Shown here: positions 50,643 through 59,946 of the stretch, in pieces | Layout of the letters: every line of letters begins with the position of its first letter | Position numbering within the stretch: the stretch's first letter is position 1 | Source: Paenibacillus sp. MZ04-78.2 | GTDB taxonomy: Bacteria; Bacillota; Bacilli; Paenibacillales; NBRC-103111 | Assembly: GCF_024213375.1 (NCBI RefSeq) | Contig: NZ_JANAVJ010000014.1 | Location: 35,859 to 99,858, forward strand | Direction of reading: 5' to 3' | Length of the DNA: 64,000 nucleotides | The notes under the pieces: model-generated | Databases searched by the model: none | The model's input: only the letters and a program-made list of their open reading frames with translations | What the model was told of the DNA's origin: nothing | Position numbers and translations under genes: made by a program

Positions 50643-52091
50643 TTAAACACCCTTGATGCTCGCCAGCGGCTTGCATTTGGCGACGACGGACGCAAGCCCG
50701 GCTCCGACCACGCTCTCGATAATCTGATCGACGTCCTTGTACGCCTGCGGCGATTCGTCGATGATCGACTCCAGCATGCGCTGGTTCACGACGATTTCGT
50801 CCGCCGTCCCGACGCGCAGCGATGATTCGAACTGATCAACGGTCACAAGCCGCTTCGTCGCGCTGCGCGAGCGAATCCGGCCGGCTCCGTGGCAGATCGA
50901 GTAATAGTTGCGCTCCCCGCCAGGCTGACCGACCATCAAATACGATGAGGTGCCCATAGAGCCGGGGATCAGGGCCGGATGGCCGGTCGCCAGATACGGC
51001 TCCGGATTGTCCGGATGCTGCGCCGGCAGCGCCCGCGTCGCCCCCTTACGGTGCACGAATAAAGGCGTGCCGTCATGCGTTTCTTCCCAAGCGTAATTGT
51101 GCATCAAATCGTACAGCGTCGTCATCTCGAACTTCGAGCCGCAGACGTCCCGGAACGCTTCCCGGATGGCGTATGCGATCAGGTGCCGGTTCGTGACGGC
51201 ATAGTTCAGCGCGGAATACATCAGATGGACGTAAGCCGCAGCCGCTTCGCTGTCCAGCGGGGCAAAAATCAGCCGCGGATCGGCCGTTCCCATCCCCGTG
51301 CTGCGCATCCATTTGCCGATCTCGGAGCCGCCGTACTGGTTGACCGCGCCGCCCCAAGCCCGCGAGCCGGAATGGATCATGACGATAATCTGACCGTCGC
51401 GCAGTCCCCATTTTTCGGCAATGGCCCGGTTGTCCTCGTGAATCTCAATCGCCTGAATTTCGGCAAAATGATTCCCGCTCCCGAGCGTCCCAAGCTGCCG
51501 GTGCGACCGGTGCCAGTACATCTCGGGCAGACGATCCAAGTGGGACTCGTCAAAAGCGAACTTACTGTGCTCCACATGCGTGAGCGATGTGGCTTTTTTC
51601 GGGGTGTAGCCGTCCGGGATGTACTTTTTGGGGAGACCGTGCAGCCCCTTGCGCAGCACATGCTCCAGCCGGATATCCGAGAAATGCCCGCGGGCATGCT
51701 CTTCGGAAGGCAATAGCTTCTCGATCGCCTTAACCAGCTTGCGCCGCAGCTTTACCTCCTGCAGATCATCCCGGTGCAGATTCGTCAGGTGAACGCGCAT
51801 CCCGCACCCGATATCGCTGCCGACAATCGATGGGGAAACGTAGCCGTTCGCGGCTTCCCACACCGCCGTCGTGCCGATGCACGTACCGACGCCCACATGC
51901 ACGTCCGGCGTATAGCTCATGTAGAGCCGGTCTGGAATTTGCAGATTGTTATTGGCCATGGCGAACACTTTGTAATCCAGCGCTTCGAACAGTTGGTCTC
52001 CGGCAAAGACGTGCAGATCGCCCGCCGGCAGCTGTACCTTGCGGTAATATTTTTCGTTTGGTTGATATTGTTGCTCGTTGAAAGTAAACAT
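50643..52091 (-). CDS. rtcB: RNA-splicing ligase RtcB
   Basis: The 482-aa ligase joins RNA 2',3'-cyclic phosphate and 5'-OH ends using GTP and Mn2+. Diagnostic motifs are GSDIGCGMR with the metal cysteine, GTLGSGNHF, HSGSRAWG, HNYAWEE, RKGATRA, GSMGTSSY and HGAGR with the guanylylated histidine. No archease or RtcA gene is seen. ATG 52091 is chosen; a TTG at 52103 is also in frame, and the AAGGAAG site lies close to it, so the start is not certain. It begins a two-gene unit with the AAA ATPase. Confidence 0.93.
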   Translation of the reverse strand: MFTFNEQQYQPNEKYYRKVQLPAGDLHVFAGDQLFEALDYKVFAMANNNLQIPDRLYMSYTPDVHVGVGTCIGTTAVWEAANGYVSPSIVGSDIGCGMRVHLTNLHRDDLQEVKLRRKLVKAIEKLLPSEEHARGHFSDIRLEHVLRKGLHGLPKKYIPDGYTPKKATSLTHVEHSKFAFDESHLDRLPEMYWHRSHRQLGTLGSGNHFAEIQAIEIHEDNRAIAEKWGLRDGQIIVMIHSGSRAWGGAVNQYGGSEIGKWMRSTGMGTADPRLIFAPLDSEAAAAYVHLMYSALNYAVTNRHLIAYAIREAFRDVCGSKFEMTTLYDLMHNYAWEETHDGTPLFVHRKGATRALPAQHPDNPEPYLATGHPALIPGSMGTSSYLMVGQPGGERNYYSICHGAGRIRSRSATKRLVTVDQFESSLRVGTADEIVVNQRMLESIIDESPQAYKDVDQIIESVVGAGLASVVAKCKPLASIKGV

Positions 52092-52148
52092 AAATGATGA
52101 CAAACTTCCTTCCTGTTTCTATTATTCCGGTAAAAATGAATGCAAAAA

Positions 52149-52173
52149 GACCGTAAGCCATAAGCCTACGGTC
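52149..52173 (-). terminator. Terminator of the small frameshifted gene upstream of rtcB
   Basis: GACCGTA (52149-52155) pairs with TACGGTC (52167-52173), followed by five T on the minus strand. Confidence 0.75.
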
Positions 52174-52236
52174 GTCATGTTACGCGTATATGCGTACAAA
52201 AGCATGGAGCAAGCTCGCAGCTCACTGCGCTGCTCT

Positions 52237-52403
52237 TCATGCCGTTTGTTTGATGTAAACGAAGGAACCTGCCGGAACGTACATGAAATAGAACGTGCCG
52301 GGGTTGCTCTCGCTTACGTCGGGCCCGTAGAGGCCGATGGAACGAATTCCGGTATGCGATTGTCGCTCAAACGGTGGAACAACAAAATACTATCGCGGAT
52401 CAT
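52237..52403 (-). pseudogene. Small ORF (about 55 codons) with a frameshift
   Basis: A strong SD AAAGGAGG (52413-52420, complement) precedes ATG 52403 (MIRDSI). Shortly after, the other frame continues as FVVPPFERQSHTGIRSIGLY, then GPDVSESNPGTFYFMYVPAG to TGA 52239-52237. The total of 167 bases is not a multiple of three, so a single indel near 52385 is implied (a T-rich spot). It has its own terminator. The family is not recognised. A sequencing error would restore a normal small gene. Confidence 0.42.
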
Positions 52404-52547
52404 GTGAATCGGCCTCCTTTCTCCATTTAAGATATGGTTATCATACACGCGGAAGGGAAACTTTGTCAACCAAAACACAAAAACTATTTATTCGTTATAC
52501 TTGTTTTTCCATTGCATGCCGCCATTTTCCGTCCCATCGCCACGAAG

Positions 52548-53038
52548 CTACTTTCGCAAATGATAAGGTACCGTCGTGATGACAACGTCTTTGTTTCTAA
52601 AAAACCAGGAACGGAGAAGCAGCGCGCTTTGATTGTGCAGCATGTTGTGCCACCATCGTCTGGGAATAAACTGGGGCAAGATCAAATGAATACGACCCGA
52701 ATGTCCTTCCCGTTCCTCCAGCATGCCGATATATTGGGAAATCGGAGACAGCAGGGAGCGAAACTCTCCCCGGAGCGTTTGGCATCCGGTCCGAGTCCGG
52801 CGAGCTCCGTGATTCCGGATTCCGGGCCGTACGAAACGGATGAATATAAATCTGCGGAAAGGATCGGCATCGCCATGATCCAGAACAGCTTGTTATGCTG
52901 GGCGTGCAGCTCCTTCAGGCGCATAGGGCGTCCGATAATGACCCGTTTGATGCTGATGAAGTTCGAGACGGCATACCACATGGTTACGATCACAATGGCG
53001 ATAATGACGGCTTCGATGGCCAGAGTATGATGAATCAT
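52548..53038 (-). pseudogene. Internally deleted APC-family transporter (YdaO/KimA-like)
   Basis: From ATG 53038 the minus strand encodes an N-terminal part (IKRVIIGRPMRLKELHAQH and SADLYSSVSYGPESG), close to the first segment of YdaO/KimA K+ importers. Then, in other frames, the C-terminal end follows: FRSLLSPISQYIGM, LPQFIPRRWWHNMLHNQSA, NKDVVITTVPYHLRK, stopping at 52548. Only about 160 of some 600 codons remain, with at least two frame changes. The gene is dead. Confidence 0.8.
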
Positions 53039-53135
53039 GCTACCCACCTATTATGCGAATGATTTCCACTGTCCCGTCTATTTTCCTCGTTCGCCATTTT
53101 TTACTACAAAACCATGTTTCCCTTCGGACGGCAGC

Positions 53136-53166
53136 AAAAAAAGACATCGTCCTCATTCAGGAACGA
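53136..53166 (-). terminator. Terminator of the DHODH-like fusion gene
   Basis: An ATCGT/ACGAT-based stem with AGGA/TCCT inner pairs overlaps the stop codon and is followed by a T-run (53135-53141, complement). Confidence 0.7.
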
Positions 53167-55126
53167 TGCCTTGGGTCAACGTGGATTCCAACGGCGGACC
53201 GCTTCGCACGGGCCGCTGCATCAGATACGGATATAGCAGAATCAAACCGCCGACATACAGCAGGAAAGCGAAGTATGCGGGAAGCAGATGAATGAAATCG
53301 GTGTAGCTGATTTGAAAATGTACGCTGAGGCCCGCCAGAAAGCCGGGAAATCCGCCCAGCAGCAGCGTCCACCAGACCCAGCGCTGGCCTTGGCCGATGC
53401 CCCACAAAGCGATGATCAGCACGGCGATGGCGTTCGAGAACAGAGCGCCGCCGAAGCCCGCCCGGTCATGCGCGATCAGCGGGATCAAGCGCTCGTTGAT
53501 GTCCGCGAGCATCTCCGCCGAGGCGCATAGATAAGCAAGGTCCGTCGGGACGAAGACGAAGGTGATTCCGATGCCTGCGATCACGACGCCGCCGACAGCA
53601 AGCGCGAAGCCAAGCGTGACGAACAGAAACTGGCCCCATTGGGCGCGCCGCCAGATCCGGTCGTTCGCCAGATTCGGCGGATCGTACGAAGGCCGGTCGG
53701 CCCGCGCCCGCATGGACAGGATGAACATCGGCAGCAGCACCGCCCCCGCCAGCGCATGCAGCGGGTCGAAATACCCGTATCCGAGGTACAGGAAAAAGCT
53801 GCTGAAGCCGACCAGACCGGAGGTCATCAAGGCCGTTTTCGTCCAATGCAGCCCTTTTCTCAGCCCGTGCCGGGCCAATTGGTAATACAAGATACCGATA
53901 GAGATCATCGTTCCCGCCAGCGTTACCCGGTCGTGCGACATAAAGCCGAGCAGCCAGCGATTCGCCTGCCCGAGCATCGTCTGATCCATGCCGAGAAACA
54001 ACACATCGTACGGCAGCATAACCGTTGTCGCCGCGATGATCCAAGCCAAAATGCCGCCGATGACCATACCGATGCCAAGCAGGCACATCCAGCCCCAATC
54101 CCGCCAAAAGGGTGCTTCCGGCGGAATCTCCGTCTCCCGCACTTTCTCGTAGATGAACGCCTCGTTGATCCGCTTCGGCAGCCCCGGCCCGGAATAGACA
54201 AGTCCGCTGTGAAGCTGCACGCAATCCGCTCCCGCTTCCACCGCCAGCAGCGCGTCCCGGGGCTCGTGGATGCCCCCGGCCAAAATGATCGTCAGCTCCG
54301 GCCCGGCAAGCTGCCGAAGCTGCTTCACCCGTTCCACGCCCGGCGCAAGGGCCTCCCGCCCGATGACGAAGCCCTCGGGCGTCCGCACGGCATCGCCCAC
54401 GACGATGCCCTCCCATGCCGCCGCGTCGATCCGGCCGAGCAGCGCTTGCAGCCGTTCCGCCGGATCGTCCGGCGCCACGTACAGCAGCAGCGGCTTCCCC
54501 GGGGCTGCCTCCCGGGACGCCTGCCGGACCGCGCTCAGATACGCTGCGGTCTCTTCCAGCGACCAGCCCGTATCGACGCTGTCGATATAGAACGCGGCAG
54601 CCCATGGGGCGAGCTGTTCTATCATCCGCCGCAGCTCCGCCTGCGCCTGTTCCGGTGACGCGCCCGGCATCGGCCGCAGCCGGAACATCAGCGGCAGCCG
54701 GTGCCCCTGCTTACGCTGCATGCGCCGGACGAGCTTTTCCAGCCCTTCGTTCGCGCCGATGTTCGGGTAGAACAGCGCTTCGCCGGACACCTCCCTTCGA
54801 ATCGGGCGGTCGTCCGTTACTTCCCGGACCGTCACCGGGCCGATCTCGATAAATCCGAACCCGAATTGAGCCAAGGCCCGATGCGCCGTACCGTGAGCAT
54901 CCAGTCCGCCGCTAAGGCCGACGGGATATTTCAGGCGCAGCCCCCCGCACGCTTCGCTTTCCAGAATCGGATGCGACTCCATATGCCCGAGCGTCTTAAT
55001 GACCAGCGCCCCCCCGGGCAGTCTGCTGAGCAGGCCCATCGCTCCCAACGTGAAATCCCTCGCCGTCTCGGCGGGCAGTCCGAACAACAACGGACGAAAC
55101 AACGTCTGATACGACCAATCCGGCAT
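53153..55126 (-). CDS. DHODH-like FMN-binding domain fused to a polytopic membrane domain
   Basis: The 657-aa product starts with a class 2 dihydroorotate dehydrogenase-like barrel (residues 1-330): QTLFRPLLFGLPAETARDF, VGLSGGLDAHG, FGFIEIGPVTV, N-x-G-x-N at 122-126, and the FMN-phosphate site AGGIHEPRDALLAVEAGADC with VYSGPGLPKRIN. Key residues seem lost. The SSPNT active-site loop is replaced (FYIDSVDTGWS), the FMN-activating lysine is Tyr216 (LLYVAPDD), and the TNTT asparagine motif is VGDAV. Residues 345-640 form about eight membrane helices of a type I do not recognise. Orotate synthesis is therefore unlikely; a membrane flavoprotein role is possible. ATG 55126 (MPDWSYQ) follows GGGAGTGA. 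Confidence 0.8.
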   Translation of the reverse strand: MPDWSYQTLFRPLLFGLPAETARDFTLGAMGLLSRLPGGALVIKTLGHMESHPILESEACGGLRLKYPVGLSGGLDAHGTAHRALAQFGFGFIEIGPVTVREVTDDRPIRREVSGEALFYPNIGANEGLEKLVRRMQRKQGHRLPLMFRLRPMPGASPEQAQAELRRMIEQLAPWAAAFYIDSVDTGWSLEETAAYLSAVRQASREAAPGKPLLLYVAPDDPAERLQALLGRIDAAAWEGIVVGDAVRTPEGFVIGREALAPGVERVKQLRQLAGPELTIILAGGIHEPRDALLAVEAGADCVQLHSGLVYSGPGLPKRINEAFIYEKVRETEIPPEAPFWRDWGWMCLLGIGMVIGGILAWIIAATTVMLPYDVLFLGMDQTMLGQANRWLLGFMSHDRVTLAGTMISIGILYYQLARHGLRKGLHWTKTALMTSGLVGFSSFFLYLGYGYFDPLHALAGAVLLPMFILSMRARADRPSYDPPNLANDRIWRRAQWGQFLFVTLGFALAVGGVVIAGIGITFVFVPTDLAYLCASAEMLADINERLIPLIAHDRAGFGGALFSNAIAVLIIALWGIGQGQRWVWWTLLLGGFPGFLAGLSVHFQISYTDFIHLLPAYFAFLLYVGGLILLYPYLMQRPVRSGPPLESTLTQGIVPE

Positions 55127-55190
55127 TCTCTCACTCCCGTACTCCATTATCCATATGGTGCCATTGTATCACGCTCCACCAATCGAGCAT

Positions 55191-55231
55191 AAAAAAAGCG
55201 GCCGGGTGCAAACATCCGCTGCCCGACCGCT
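55191..55231 (-). terminator. Terminator of the MoxR/VWA cluster
   Basis: A 10-bp stem with one wobble (55197-55206 with 55222-55231) is followed by seven T on the minus strand. Confidence 0.8.
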
Positions 55232-55264
55232 ACCCTCAACCTTTTGCCTCAACCGTCGTACGGC

Positions 55265-56470
55265 CTACTTCTTCGCATCCTTCCCCGCCTTCGCGGCGAG
55301 CTCCTGCAAATCCCGTCCCTGCAACGCGCCTTCGATCAGCTCGGGGAGCAGATCCGGCGTGCAGCCGAAGCACGGGATGCCGAACTGTGCAAGCGACTTG
55401 GCGACATGCTCGTCATACGACGGAACGCCGCTGTCCGATAGGGCCAGCAAGCAAAGCACCTGCACGCCCGCCTGCCGCATTTCTCTCATCCGGCGGATCA
55501 ACGCGGACCGGTTCCCGCCCTCGTACAAGTCGGAGATCACAATAAACAGCGTCTTCTTCGGCTCAGTGATGAACTGCTCGCAGTAGGCGACCGACTTGTT
55601 AATGTCCGTCCCGCCTCCGAGCTGAATGCCGAACAGCATATCGACGGGATCGTCCGCGCACTGCTCCGTCAAATCGACGACCTCCGTATCGAACACGACG
55701 ACACGGGTGTCAAGCGCCGGCATGCTGGCGAAGATCGAACCGACCACGGAGGCGTAAATGACGGAATCGGCCATCGATCCGCTCTGGTCGATATCCAGAA
55801 TAACCGTCCATTCTTTGCTTCTGCGCGCACGGTCGAAGAAATAGAACCGCTCCGGGATCAGCCGCTTCGTTTCCGTATCGTAGTGCTTCAGATTGGCGCG
55901 GATGGTCTTTTTCCAATCCATCCCGGATAAGGACGGAAGCGGCGAATGCTTCCTGCGGTTTAAAGCGCCGGTCACCGCCTGACGGATCTCGTGCTCCAGC
56001 TTCTTGGAAATTTCATCCACTACAGCTTTCACGAGCTGCCGGGCCGTGTCCTTCGTCTTCTCGGGAATTTTGCCGCGCAGCGCCATGAGCGTCGCGACCA
56101 TGCGAATATCCGGCTTCACCTGCGCCAGTGTTTCCGGTTCGAAAAGCAGCTGCGTCAGCCCTTTGCGCTCGATGGCGTCGGCTTGAATAACCGAGACGAT
56201 GTCCGATGGGAAAAAGGTGCGGATATCCGCAAGCCACTTCGCCACCTTGGGCGAAGAAGGGCCCAGCCCGGCAGAACGCGGTCCCGAGGAGGCGTCGGCT
56301 TCCAGCCCTGTACCCCCGGTGCCGTCGTAGATGGCCGCCAGCGCTTGGTCTAGAATTTGCGCCTCACCGTTCAGCAAGCACTCTCCTTGCGAGTACTCTG
56401 CGAGCTTTTCTTCGGACGCGTCTCCGAGAATCAGTCTCCATCGTTGCAACGCTTTATTTTGATCCGTCAT
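55265..56470 (-). CDS. VWA (CoxE/MIDAS) domain protein of a MoxR system
   Basis: The 401-aa protein has a helical N-terminal half and a C-terminal von Willebrand A domain with MIDAS DIDQSGSMADS (about 235-245), later Thr (GGGTDINKS) and Asp (VISDLYEGG). VWA partners of MoxR ATPases present or capture substrates for metal insertion or remodelling. It starts 3 bp after the DUF5682 stop and ends the operon before a terminator. Confidence 0.88.
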   Translation of the reverse strand: MTDQNKALQRWRLILGDASEEKLAEYSQGECLLNGEAQILDQALAAIYDGTGGTGLEADASSGPRSAGLGPSSPKVAKWLADIRTFFPSDIVSVIQADAIERKGLTQLLFEPETLAQVKPDIRMVATLMALRGKIPEKTKDTARQLVKAVVDEISKKLEHEIRQAVTGALNRRKHSPLPSLSGMDWKKTIRANLKHYDTETKRLIPERFYFFDRARRSKEWTVILDIDQSGSMADSVIYASVVGSIFASMPALDTRVVVFDTEVVDLTEQCADDPVDMLFGIQLGGGTDINKSVAYCEQFITEPKKTLFIVISDLYEGGNRSALIRRMREMRQAGVQVLCLLALSDSGVPSYDEHVAKSLAQFGIPCFGCTPDLLPELIEGALQGRDLQELAAKAGKDAKK

Positions 56471-56473
56471 GGT

Positions 56474-58888
56474 CTACAAGTCCCCGAAATCAAAATCGTT
56501 AAGTTCATCCAGCTTCCCTCTTTCGTCTTCGCTTAGCGGCTCCTGCAGCTGCTCCGCAGTCCCCAGACCGTCGAGGCCCCAAAGCACGCCCAGCGTTTCG
56601 GCAATCGCCGCTTTCTCCCTGGGCTCGAACGAGCCGAACGCCCTGCGCAAAAAGACCAGCGAACGCAGGAACGCCTCGTCCTCCAGCGACGCGATATATT
56701 CGTCGAGCTGCTGCCACAGTCCCGAGCGCGACAGCAGCGCATACCGGTTCCGCATCGACACGCCTTCGAACCAGCCCGCGCCAAGCTCCGCCGGAATTCC
56801 CGGCGACAACCGCCGCGACACTTCCTGCGAGCACTGGTCGGCAGAGATCAAATTCCGCTCCAGCAAGATGGCAAAAGCAAACCCGGACAGCTTCGCATTC
56901 CGGTCGTCCCGGGAAGCCAGCGCCCACAGCTCGGCAAGCCACCGCTCGTCGTCCACTTCTTCCGAATGCTCCTGCGAGATGCGGTGCATCTCGTTCATGC
57001 CGGTCACCATGCCGCCTGCCGCTTCATCGCTGCACACGGCCGCGTCCACAAGAAGCAGCGTCCCCCGCAAAAACAGTTGCTGAAGCAGCGGCACGAACGA
57101 CGAGGTATCCACCTTGCGAATATCGCCATAGCGGATCAATATCGATAATTCGTTGGCCGCGGCGGCGATCTGCGCGAAGTCTCCGGCGTCGACAGCCAGC
57201 CGCTGCAAGGTGAGCCTCGCTTCTTCCATCGCCTCGGGAAGTCCGCACTGGCAAGCCAAGCGGATGATCCGGGAAGCTTCCGCGAGATCGGCGCACCCTT
57301 CGAGCCGCTCGTGCAGCACAAACGCTGCGGCAAGCTCCACCGTTTCGCCTTTGAGCGTCGATTCCACCGCTTGAATCTCCACCTCGGGGCTCCACTGGAG
57401 CACCCAGTGCTCCGCCCAGGTCGCCGTATCCTGCCGAGCCTGCTGCTGCCGCGCAAAATCGATGCCGAGCAGCGCAAGCCGGTTCAAAAAGACGGACCGG
57501 TGCAGATCAAGAAACGCCGCCTCTTCGCTCTTAACCCGCCGGTTCTCCCGCAAATCCAGCTCCAGATCGGTAGCGACGGCCGACTTATACTTCTCCAGCT
57601 TCAGACGCTTCAGATGCCGGTTCAGATCGTCCTGAATCGGCGTCTGGCTAACCCCCTCGGGCAGCGCGCCGATCGCCGTGCCGATATCCGTGCGGGCCAG
57701 CGCCTCGGCCACTGAGCCCAAGTCCCCGAACCCGAGACAGACAACGGCCGCATCCCGCAAGTCCCCCCAGGTCGGCATGCCGCCCCCGCGCAGCGAGGCG
57801 AGCGATTCGGCGAGCCGTACCCCCTCGATGACGGAAGCGGTGGAGCGATACGTTCCGCTTTCCCGCAGATACAAGGCCACTTGCGACAAGTAAAGCGACG
57901 GCAGTCTGGACGCGTCCTGCCGGTTCAAGCAATCCCACATCCGCTCGAAATAAGCCGGGGCCTGATTGCCCGCGCCGTAGCCGGATTGAACGGACAGCTT
58001 GTAGTACGAATAAGGCATCAGCGTCAGCTTGGTGGACGCACGAGGCAGCTTGCGCGTTTCCTCGTCCGACATCGCAGGCAACGTTAAATCCATCGCCGAG
58101 ACGTGATGCGCCCCAGTCACGACCACGATGCGGTCCGATGGTCTGGCGGCGTCCAGCGCTTGCCGGATCTTCCGCCGCATGTAAGCTTCACGCACGGCGT
58201 TGTAGGACGATTCCCGCGGGTCATGCGCCCGCTCTTCCTGCTCCAGCAGCTCGCGCATTTCCGCGGAGAACCGTTCGATGGCGTGACGATACGCTTCTTT
58301 GCTCGGACTATTCTCGAAATGCCGCTCCCAGTAGCTGTCGTAATCCGGCTCCCCGGCCAGCTCGGCAACCCGCTCGTACAGCTCGTTCTGCCGCCGGTAA
58401 AAGGCTCTGCGTTCCGCCAGCGCATCCTGCCGGCCCGTTTGACCGTCCTCGCGATCCGTTTGTTCGCCTTCCTGGTCCGGTTCCTCCGGGCCCGCGCTTG
58501 CGCGTCTTGCCGCTTGCAGCGTCACCGCCACATCGGAAGGAAGATCAATGAACTCGGCGTGAACCCCGTTTTCCGCCGCCCATAGAAAAGCCTGGTATTC
58601 GGGAGAATACGAAGCCAAAGGGAATACGAGCGTACGAACCGGAAGCTGATCGGTATAAGCAAGAATCGCGATGGGCGGCACGACGCCGCGGGAAGCGATC
58701 TGCCCGATCAAGTCCCCCGCATCCGAAGGCCCTTCCACCAGCACGACCTGCGGCCGGATTTCGTCCAGAAACGCCCGCAGATGATAGGCGCCCGCCGGCG
58801 ACAAATGGCGGATGCCAAACACATGGACTCTCCCGTCACTAGTGCTCAATCGTTCATCTCCCGGCATGCGTTGTACAGACTCCGCCAT
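56474..58888 (-). CDS. DUF5682 family protein of the MoxR/VWA system
   Basis: The 804-aa protein starts with HVFGIRHLSPAGAYHLRAFL, then VLVEGPSDAGDL and, near 240-260, VVTGAHHVSAMDL. These histidine/glutamate motifs resemble the EreA/TraB-ChaN-type metal hydrolase fold used in DUF5682. The remaining 450 residues are mostly helical. DUF5682 genes are known to travel with MoxR, VWA and SWIM genes. The start is not certain: ATG 58888, ATG 58867 or a GTG near 58825 (after CGGGAGAG) are all possible; the last would begin closest to the conserved domain. Confidence 0.82.
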   Translation of the reverse strand: MAESVQRMPGDERLSTSDGRVHVFGIRHLSPAGAYHLRAFLDEIRPQVVLVEGPSDAGDLIGQIASRGVVPPIAILAYTDQLPVRTLVFPLASYSPEYQAFLWAAENGVHAEFIDLPSDVAVTLQAARRASAGPEEPDQEGEQTDREDGQTGRQDALAERRAFYRRQNELYERVAELAGEPDYDSYWERHFENSPSKEAYRHAIERFSAEMRELLEQEERAHDPRESSYNAVREAYMRRKIRQALDAARPSDRIVVVTGAHHVSAMDLTLPAMSDEETRKLPRASTKLTLMPYSYYKLSVQSGYGAGNQAPAYFERMWDCLNRQDASRLPSLYLSQVALYLRESGTYRSTASVIEGVRLAESLASLRGGGMPTWGDLRDAAVVCLGFGDLGSVAEALARTDIGTAIGALPEGVSQTPIQDDLNRHLKRLKLEKYKSAVATDLELDLRENRRVKSEEAAFLDLHRSVFLNRLALLGIDFARQQQARQDTATWAEHWVLQWSPEVEIQAVESTLKGETVELAAAFVLHERLEGCADLAEASRIIRLACQCGLPEAMEEARLTLQRLAVDAGDFAQIAAAANELSILIRYGDIRKVDTSSFVPLLQQLFLRGTLLLVDAAVCSDEAAGGMVTGMNEMHRISQEHSEEVDDERWLAELWALASRDDRNAKLSGFAFAILLERNLISADQCSQEVSRRLSPGIPAELGAGWFEGVSMRNRYALLSRSGLWQQLDEYIASLEDEAFLRSLVFLRRAFGSFEPREKAAIAETLGVLWGLDGLGTAEQLQEPLSEDERGKLDELNDFDFGDL

Positions 58889-59946
58889 TCCGATCCCCGC
58901 TTTTTCATCACATTTTCCAAATATTCTTTCCAGGCAATACGGTCCTTCTCCTCATCCTTCACAATCGCGCCTTGCAGAGCGGCAGCTAAATCCTCCTCTT
59001 GAATCCGGCCGTTTCCGAAGCTGGCGGCAAGCGCCATGCTGTTCGTCAATAGCGAGATGGCTTCCGCCGTCGAGATGACGCCGCTCGGCGATTTCAGCTT
59101 CTCCTTGCTGTCTAGCGTCACCCCGGCGCGCAGCTCCCGGAAAATGGTAACGATCTTGCGCACCGCTTCCTCCTCCGGCAATGCCGCCTGTAGCTCGTAG
59201 TTGGCGGCAATTTCGCCGACGCGTTTGCGTACGATCTCAACTTCCGTTTCCAGACCGGACGGCGACGGCAGCACCAGAATGTTGAACCGGCGCTTGAGCG
59301 CGGCGGACATCTCATTCACGCCACGGTCCCGCGTGTTCGCCGTTGCGATGATCGAGAAGCCTCTGGCTGCCGACACCTCGCGGCCCAGCTCGGGGATGGA
59401 GATCGTTTTTTCCGACAAAATGGAAATTAGCGCATCCTGCACCTCGGAGGCGCAGCGGGAAATTTCCTCGAAACGGGCGATCCCGCCGCCCTCCATCGCC
59501 CGGTAAATCGGGCTCTTGAGCAGCGCTTCATCCGACGGGCCGTGCGCCAGGAGCATCGCATAGTTCCACGAATAGCGGACATGCTCCTCGCTCGTTCCGG
59601 CCGTTCCCTGAACAACCTTGGACGAGTCGCCGTGGATGGCGGCCGTCAAATTCTCGGAGAGCCACGATTTCGCCGTTCCCGGCTCCCCGATCAGCAGCAG
59701 CGCCCGGTCCGTCAGCAGCGTCGCGACAGCAATCTCCACCAGCCGCGTGTGGCCGATATATTTGGGCGTAATGTTCACACCGCCCGCCTTTCCCCCGGTA
59801 ATAAACGTAAGCACCGACCGCGGCGACAACTGCCAGCCCGCCGGCTTCGGGTCTTGATCCGCTTCCTTCAACGCTTCCAGTTCCTTGGCGTACAGCTGCT
59901 CCGCAGGCAGCCTCAATACATTTTGCTTTTGATCCATTCGGTCCAT
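58846..59946 (-). CDS. MoxR-family AAA+ ATPase (intact copy)
   Basis: The 366-aa ATPase has Walker A GEPGTAKSWLSE, a Walker B region GGGIARFEEISRCASEVQ, sensor-1 IIATANTRDRGVNEM with AALKRRF, and a C-terminal lid. The N-terminal 60 residues are those also found in the truncated copy at 61712-61897. It overlaps the HEAT gene upstream by 34 bases and the DUF5682 gene downstream by up to 43, so the cluster is translationally coupled. MoxR ATPases act as chaperones with VWA partners. Confidence 0.92.
   Translation of the reverse strand: MDRMDQKQNVLRLPAEQLYAKELEALKEADQDPKPAGWQLSPRSVLTFITGGKAGGVNITPKYIGHTRLVEIAVATLLTDRALLLIGEPGTAKSWLSENLTAAIHGDSSKVVQGTAGTSEEHVRYSWNYAMLLAHGPSDEALLKSPIYRAMEGGGIARFEEISRCASEVQDALISILSEKTISIPELGREVSAARGFSIIATANTRDRGVNEMSAALKRRFNILVLPSPSGLETEVEIVRKRVGEIAANYELQAALPEEEAVRKIVTIFRELRAGVTLDSKEKLKSPSGVISTAEAISLLTNSMALAASFGNGRIQEEDLAAALQGAIVKDEEKDRIAWKEYLENVMKKRGSEWRSLYNACREMND

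Noticed and set aside
52434-53030. 198-codon plus-strand frame
   Set aside because: It is antisense to the KimA-like remnant, whose N- and C-terminal parts are recognisable; no start site support.
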